From positions 1-64,000 of the forward strand of contig JABSSW010000005.1 of NCBI GenBank assembly GCA_018902385.1: 64,000 nt of DNA. Direction: 5' to 3'. The DNA is from Physcia stellaris. Taxonomy: Eukaryota > Ascomycota > Lecanoromycetes > Caliciales > Physciaceae. The notes below the pieces were generated by a model, which was given only the letters and a program-made list of their open reading frames with translations, ran no database searches and was not told the DNA's origin. Of this stretch, positions 59,830-64,000 are shown in pieces (position 1 is the stretch's first letter; every line of letters begins with the position of its first letter). The position numbers were made by a program, and so were the translations under genes.

Positions 59830-61340
59830 TTCACAATCAATTTTTTTGTGTTCATTCAAACATGAATCGCATTGAAAAATTCATTAAACGTTATTATTAT
59901 TGATTTAATATGTGATTATTTATCAAACGTTACATTCGTAATTGTCACAAATGTCAACGATTTAAATTTTCACACGATGATCGTCATGAATTGTTAATAT
60001 CATTGTCGATTTCTAATCAACGATAAATAAATATTTCGATAAATTTCATAATCGAATTATTTTAATTCAAAAAAAACAACGTTATTTGCATTATTATCGA
60101 TTGATTAATCAAAAAACGACATTATGTTTTTTGCGTGATTGATGATGACGATTTGACAATCGAAATTTGTGTCAAAATATTATTTCATTACGTATTTCGC
60201 ACGTATAATTTATTTATTTTTATCGTTTCGAATCGAAATGATCAATTTGTAAATCGCGCAAAAAATTTTTTTTGTAAACGTTTGAAAATCAAATATAAAT
60301 TGTTCACGACGTTTTAATTTCAAATCGATAATCAAATCGAACGAATTAATCAAAACATTGAAATTCGTTTACGTTTGTATTGCAATTATCGTCAAAACGA
60401 TTGAATTGATTGAATCGACATCATGAAATTCGTTAACAACAATGACGTTTTCGCAATCACGAATTTCATTTCGTTTTTCATCAATAAAAGTTATCATTTT
60501 CGAATGATTTTTGATTCGAATTTGAATAATTACGAAATCATTAAAAAGCGTTTATTAATCAAACAAAACGAATTCATCGTCGAAAAAACGAATCGCATTA
60601 TCGAATGAATCAAAATCAATATTATTGATGTTAAACAAAAAATGATTGTTCGAATTAACAAATTTCGTTTTTCGATCAATTTTGAAATAAAAAATTATGT
60701 ATGATTAAATCGTCGTCACATCAAAACAATTCGTTCATTTGACAAATTGAATGACAAAAAATTAAATTCATATTTCGTTGTCAAAAAACGAAATATTGTT
60801 TACGAATTCAAATTGTTCGATGACATGCACATTCATTTAGTTTTTCATTTTTGATTGTTGAAAAAAAAATTCAACGATTCATTGAAAAAACAACACAACG
60901 ATTTTTCGAAATTCGTTGTTGCAAATGAAACGTTCGAATAAAAATTGAACGACATATTGCAATTTCGATATCATTATCATCGTTTGCAATATCGTTGTAA
61001 ATGATCGAATTGAAATTTTTACGATCGCATTTGATATTATGTCGACGACGACGAATTTCAAAATGTTCAAAATATCGTGAATGTTTTTCACGAAATTAAT
61101 TCAAAAACAACAAAATTTGCTTTGCGAAACGATTAAATATTTATAATTAATCAACATTTATTTCGTCAATTTTCGATTCAATGTACATTCATTTTCGTGT
61201 TGATTTTCAATAATTTCATATTCAATTTTTGTTTCGATTTTGCGTTGTTTACAATCAAAATTTACGACACATGAAAAATTGAATCGTGTCAAAAATATTT
61301 TCAAAAATTGTCGTTCGATTTTATTGAACAATGAAAAAAT
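59830..61340 (+). pseudogene. Element D integrase, chromodomain and tail fossil
   Basis: At about 59,860-59,980 the integrase finger region is visible, with IRNCHKCQRFKF-like spacing. A chromodomain-like segment near 60,940-61,080 aligns at DNA level with 8,160-8,340 of B (TTTCGATATCATTA and CAATATCGT landmarks). The tail near 61,257-61,335 is the shared motif described in the findings. Confidence 0.6.
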
Positions 61341-61414
61341 AAATGTTGAATGCAAATAAACAACAAATTGTTCGAAATGTTACATACAAATAAATCGACA
61401 AGATTTTCAACAAG

Positions 61415-61890
61415 ATTTTCAATTGTTTATTAATGATCGACGAAGTTATTTATCAAATTCGCAAAAACTATTTATTTTTCAAAAATTTATTATTTATTCG
61501 TTTTATTGAATGAATCGTACATATCGATTATCGCAAACGTTCAAATATCGATGCGTTAATCGTTATTACGTTGATTTTATTAATGAAATCAAATTGTTTG
61601 TTTCATGATATAATTGATTTGAAATTTGAAAAATGTTGACGCGCAAAACAAAATTTTCAATTGTTTGTTTATTAATAATCATCAAAATTGTTCGCAAAAA
61701 ATCGTATAAATTAATTATTTTTCAAAAAAGTCGTTATTTTCATGTTTTGTTGAATACAATGTACACATCACTTTTTTCACATGCATGAATATCAATAAAT
61801 TAAACGTTATTGCGATGATTTTATTAACACGATTAAATTGTTGTTTTTATCGTGAATTTCGATTTGAGTTTTTCAGAATTTTTGACGAAT
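61415..61890 (+). repeat. Diverged tandem duplication (about 238-bp unit) before the 3' LTR of D
   Basis: Two units starting ATTTTCAATTG at 61,415 and 61,653. Shared in order: TTCGCAAAAA, ATTATTTTTCAAAAA-like, TGTTTTGTTGAAT/CGTTTTATTGAAT, AACGTTATTGCG/ATCGTTATTACG, GATTTTATTAA. They sit in the non-coding stretch between the pol tail and the 3' LTR, as in element K. Confidence 0.65.
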
Positions 61891-62064
61891 CGATTTCGCG
61901 AACGAAATTTATTTCACAAAATTTCGAATTTATTTTTTCGTTTTTACAATCATTTTATCGAACAATCATTTAACGACGCATCAAAATCGCGCACAAATCG
62001 TTCATCGTTAAAAAAAAAATCGATTAATCGTTTCGAAACGAAATTGACGAAAAACGAAAAATAA

Positions 62065-62281
62065 TGTGACGAACGTGCATCGAATTCAACATTTAAACAA
62101 AATTAACATCGTGTTAACATCGTTATTTTATTATCGAATGTTAAAATCGAAATTCGTTTTGACGCATTCAAAAAATCAAATTTTCTACATATGTTTTTGC
62201 AAATTTTCATGTATTTGCTTTTTATTTAGAAATTTTCGTGTAATTATGTATTAATATTATATCAATGCATGACATTTCACA
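62065..62281 (+). repeat. Element D 3' LTR
   Basis: 217 bp, starting TGTGACGAACGTG and ending GACATTTCACA. It follows a purine-rich ACGAAAAATAA tract that probably served as polypurine tract. Confidence 0.9.
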
Positions 62282-62286
62282 AATGC

Positions 62287-62755
62287 AAAAATTTCAAAAT
62301 CAAATATTATCGATTTATCGCGTGTTGACGTGTTTAAATCGAATATAAAAATATCAAAAAAAATATCGAAACGACGAACAGAAATTTGAAATTCAAAAAA
62401 TTCAATGTTTCGCATAATTGTTTTTTGACACAACGACACAAATTGATCGATATGTGAACGTTTGTTCGAAAATTTAAAAATAACGAGCAAATTTTCGTAG
62501 TTATTGTATTGACGTTCAAATGTTTTCACGAAAAAAACAAACGATAAATTTCGATCGATTCAATCAATTTGCGAACGAGTTGTTTCGAACGCGAACGACG
62601 ACGATCAAATATATTGCGTAAATGTTGACGAGAACGAGAATTCGTAATCATGATTAAAAAAATAATAAAACATGATTATTGAACGATTAATGCAAATGTA
62701 ACAATTGCAAATAACAAATGCAAAAAATGCAACAATTCAAGTCAAAACATCAAAA
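62287..62755. other. Eroded flank between D and the right-hand ordinary region
   Basis: AT-rich and mutated. Overlapping minus-strand frames at 62,257-62,529 and 62,334-62,519 show nothing recognisable. The eroded pattern stops sharply near 62,756. Confidence 0.45.
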
Positions 62756-62999
62756 ATCAGATCTCGAGATCATTGACGTCATTGAGATCAGCAATAGATC
62801 TCATACAGTAAATGTAATACGGAGCTGCAGTAGCGAAAACAACTGTAAAACGTCACCGTGCAGGGGATGCAAAACTGCCCTATTATTTACGGTCACTCTA
62901 CGGTAAAGATAAAACATAGCATTCCGTTAAGGTAGAGATCCATGCAGCCTTGGCGCACTAACATATAACATGCCTGATACGTAGTATGATCGGGCCACG
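62756..62999. other. Start of the right-hand ordinary region, no gene seen
   Basis: All dinucleotides are present again from about 62,756 (CAGATCTCGAGATC). I see no supported ORF. It may hold promoter sequence for the genes to its right. Confidence 0.4.
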
Positions 63000-63156
63000 A
63001 TGCATCGAGTCCTATGTATAGATCCCACTAAGGTAAGGCGGGCTGAACTGTCTTTTTGGGAGACTGGCGTGACGGCGTCTATTACATTTGTATCATCTCG
63101 CTCACCCTCCCTCCATGGCTACCACGCCGTCTGTTCCTTAATTGTTCTGCCGACAG

Positions 63157-63354
63157 ATGGCCTCCTGGCACCTAAGCGCTTGCTGCTCCAAAAACAATCC
63201 GCCTGGCATCACTCAAGGCTCCTGTAAAGGCAACGCTGGAAACAACTGCGTCTTAGGCAGCCTCCTGTGCTGTTTGTCAAGTAAGGGTAACAAATCGTCG
63301 CATGCCAGAGGCTATTGTTCCATGATCTGTATATGCCACGCTTTGCAACTGTGA
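63157..63354 (+). CDS. Possible small cysteine-rich protein
   Basis: 65 codons from ATG at 63,157 to TGA, ordinary composition, nine cysteines (ACCSKN, GSCKGN, NNCVLG, LLCCLSS, RGYC, ICIC). The ATG directly follows a splice-acceptor-like CGACAG. An upstream ATG at 63,000 has an 11-codon frame ending AAG before GTAAGG, and a 124-bp intron (63,033-63,156) would join it in phase; I found no good branch site, and no signal peptide results either way. Paired cysteines and small size recall secreted fungal proteins, but I recognise no family and cannot assign a function. It ends about 50 bp before the next ATG, so it could also be a leader-region artefact. Confidence 0.3.
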   Translation: MASWHLSACCSKNNPPGITQGSCKGNAGNNCVLGSLLCCLSSKGNKSSHARGYCSMICICHALQL

Positions 63355-63406
63355 GGTCTCTTGGTGCTGCGGTGATTGGAGCATGCTAGCTGGACTAGGT
63401 GTCAAC

Positions 63407-64000
63407 ATGTCAGCGCTCACCCAGACGCGATACCGGTTCATCTTTGGCGCTCTGGCTTTGGTCTTAATTTTGACTATAATTTATCATCAAAGCAACCTGC
63501 GCGATGTAATAGCGCCTCGTGTTGGCAATTACCCCGATGAGCCGTCGCAGGCTATACCTTATGATCCTACTCCAAGCTCGTCAAGCAACAAACCCAGTCA
63601 CAGCGACGCGACACTCACGCAGCTCTTACATACTGTTTCTACTACGTCTACCTACTTCAACGACTACAATGTCGAGGCATCTGGGTTTGCGATGATGGGA
63701 AAAAGGTTACAAGTTCTACGAGATTGGATGGAAGCAAGCCAAGACCTTTCGGATCGAATGAATGCTGAGAATGCAAACACCCTCCACGAGCGCATCGATC
63801 AGACGGCACTGTCACTCTTCCCGTGGTTGCGCGATCCGTCAGAAAATTCCAGTACCTCCCTAACCCACCTGCGGCAGAGATTCAAGCCTGGGTCGAAGGG
63901 TATCATCATTCCCACTGGGCAAAAGACCTTCAGGTACGCCTGCCATCTAATTAAGAATCTTCGCGATGTGCTGGGATCGAAACTTCCCATAGAGATAGTA
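63407..64000 (+). CDS. Alpha-1,3-mannosyltransferase-like protein (GT71, MNN1 family), 3' end outside window
   Basis: 198 codons open to the window edge from ATG at 63,407. Residues 8-28 (YRFIFGALALVLILTIIYHQ) are one membrane helix after a short basic N-terminus, the type II topology of Golgi glycosyltransferases. A Ser/Pro/Thr-rich stem follows (about 35-75), then a helical region with VLRDWMEASQDL. Residues about 162-198 (KGIIIPTGQKTFRYACHLI and NLRDVLGSKLPIEIV) match the conserved entry to the GT71 catalytic domain ('GivipTG...fryA.hLI..LR.vl.s.LPiei'). MNN1-type enzymes add mannose to N- or O-linked glycans of cell-wall proteins. The catalytic DxD motif would lie downstream, out of view. 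No intron is needed in this part. Codon use is ordinary, with no sign of mutation despite eroded DNA 0.65 kb upstream. Confidence 0.85.
   Translation, partial: MSALTQTRYRFIFGALALVLILTIIYHQSNLRDVIAPRVGNYPDEPSQAIPYDPTPSSSSNKPSHSDATLTQLLHTVSTTSTYFNDYNVEASGFAMMGKRLQVLRDWMEASQDLSDRMNAENANTLHERIDQTALSLFPWLRDPSENSSTSLTHLRQRFKPGSKGIIIPTGQKTFRYACHLIKNLRDVLGSKLPIEIV

Larger units (their letters stand above)
54789..62281 (+). mobile_element. Element D: chromodomain Ty3/gypsy LTR retrotransposon
   Basis: 7,493 bp with 217-bp LTRs (54,789-55,005 and 62,065-62,281). Flanks are AATGT (54,784-54,788) and AATGC (62,282-62,286), a target duplication whose single mismatch fits a CpT-to-TpT change. Parts: gag region (about 55,440-57,000), protease (about 57,050-57,300), RT (about 58,120-58,980), RNase H (about 59,200-59,480), integrase (about 59,830-60,650), chromodomain-like region (about 60,940-61,080), conserved tail (about 61,255-61,335), tandem repeat, 3' LTR. 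Whole in outline, with dozens of breaks. Same clade as B. Confidence 0.9.

Noticed and set aside
1-62755. Very AT-rich DNA suggested a mitochondrial or bacterial (Buchnera-like) sequence.
   Set aside because: Nested nuclear LTR retrotransposons with target duplications, a spliced fungal gene and fungal chromoviruses show fungal nuclear DNA.
63000-63227. 75-codon frame starting at 63,000 as an unspliced protein.
   Set aside because: Contains a GTAAGG donor early and loses the cysteine-rich reading; at best its first 11 codons are an exon.

Overview
This looks like nuclear DNA of a filamentous ascomycete (Pezizomycotina). Evidence: a spliced membrane-protein gene with a short fungal intron, the start of a GT71 mannosyltransferase gene, fungal chromodomain Ty3/gypsy and Ty1/copia elements, and a repeat block eroded by C-to-T mutation as in RIP (repeat-induced point mutation). 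About 58 kb is mutated repeat DNA. Only 14,580-16,930 and 62,756-64,000 have ordinary base composition.

Layout. 1-11,619: gypsy element A1 (+; its 5' end lies outside the window), interrupted by gypsy element B (2,371-8,982, +). 11,620-14,560: very AT-rich, unidentified. 14,580-16,930: ordinary island with one secreted/membrane protein gene and a small inverted-repeat element. 16,930-18,964: AT-rich, unidentified. 18,970-25,978: element A2, a whole-length copy of the A family in the opposite orientation. 25,988-39,249: chromodomain gypsy element G (-), split by the copia element K (33,028-38,866, -). 40,041-46,930: two direct copies (R1, R2) of an unclassified 2.46-kb repeat; R2 carries a solo LTR. 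46,931-53,880: a PIF/Harbinger-type DNA transposon interrupted by two small LTR elements, C1 and C2. 54,789-62,281: chromodomain gypsy D (+). 62,756-64,000: a small cysteine-rich ORF and the GT71 gene start. Five insertions (A2, G, K, C1, C2) have perfect 5-bp target duplications; D and the solo LTR have one-base mismatches.

The most interesting signal is the mutation context. Canonical RIP changes CpA to TpA. Here CpA and CpG are plentiful, while CpC and CpT (and GpG, ApG on the other strand) are almost gone. Reading frames in the eroded blocks therefore encode almost no Gly, Pro or Trp. The two LTRs of K differ at 25 of 197 sites; all are transitions and all but one sit at CpC/CpT. I infer a RIP-like process with a C-before-pyrimidine preference. 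Most ORFs in these blocks are by-products and were not annotated.
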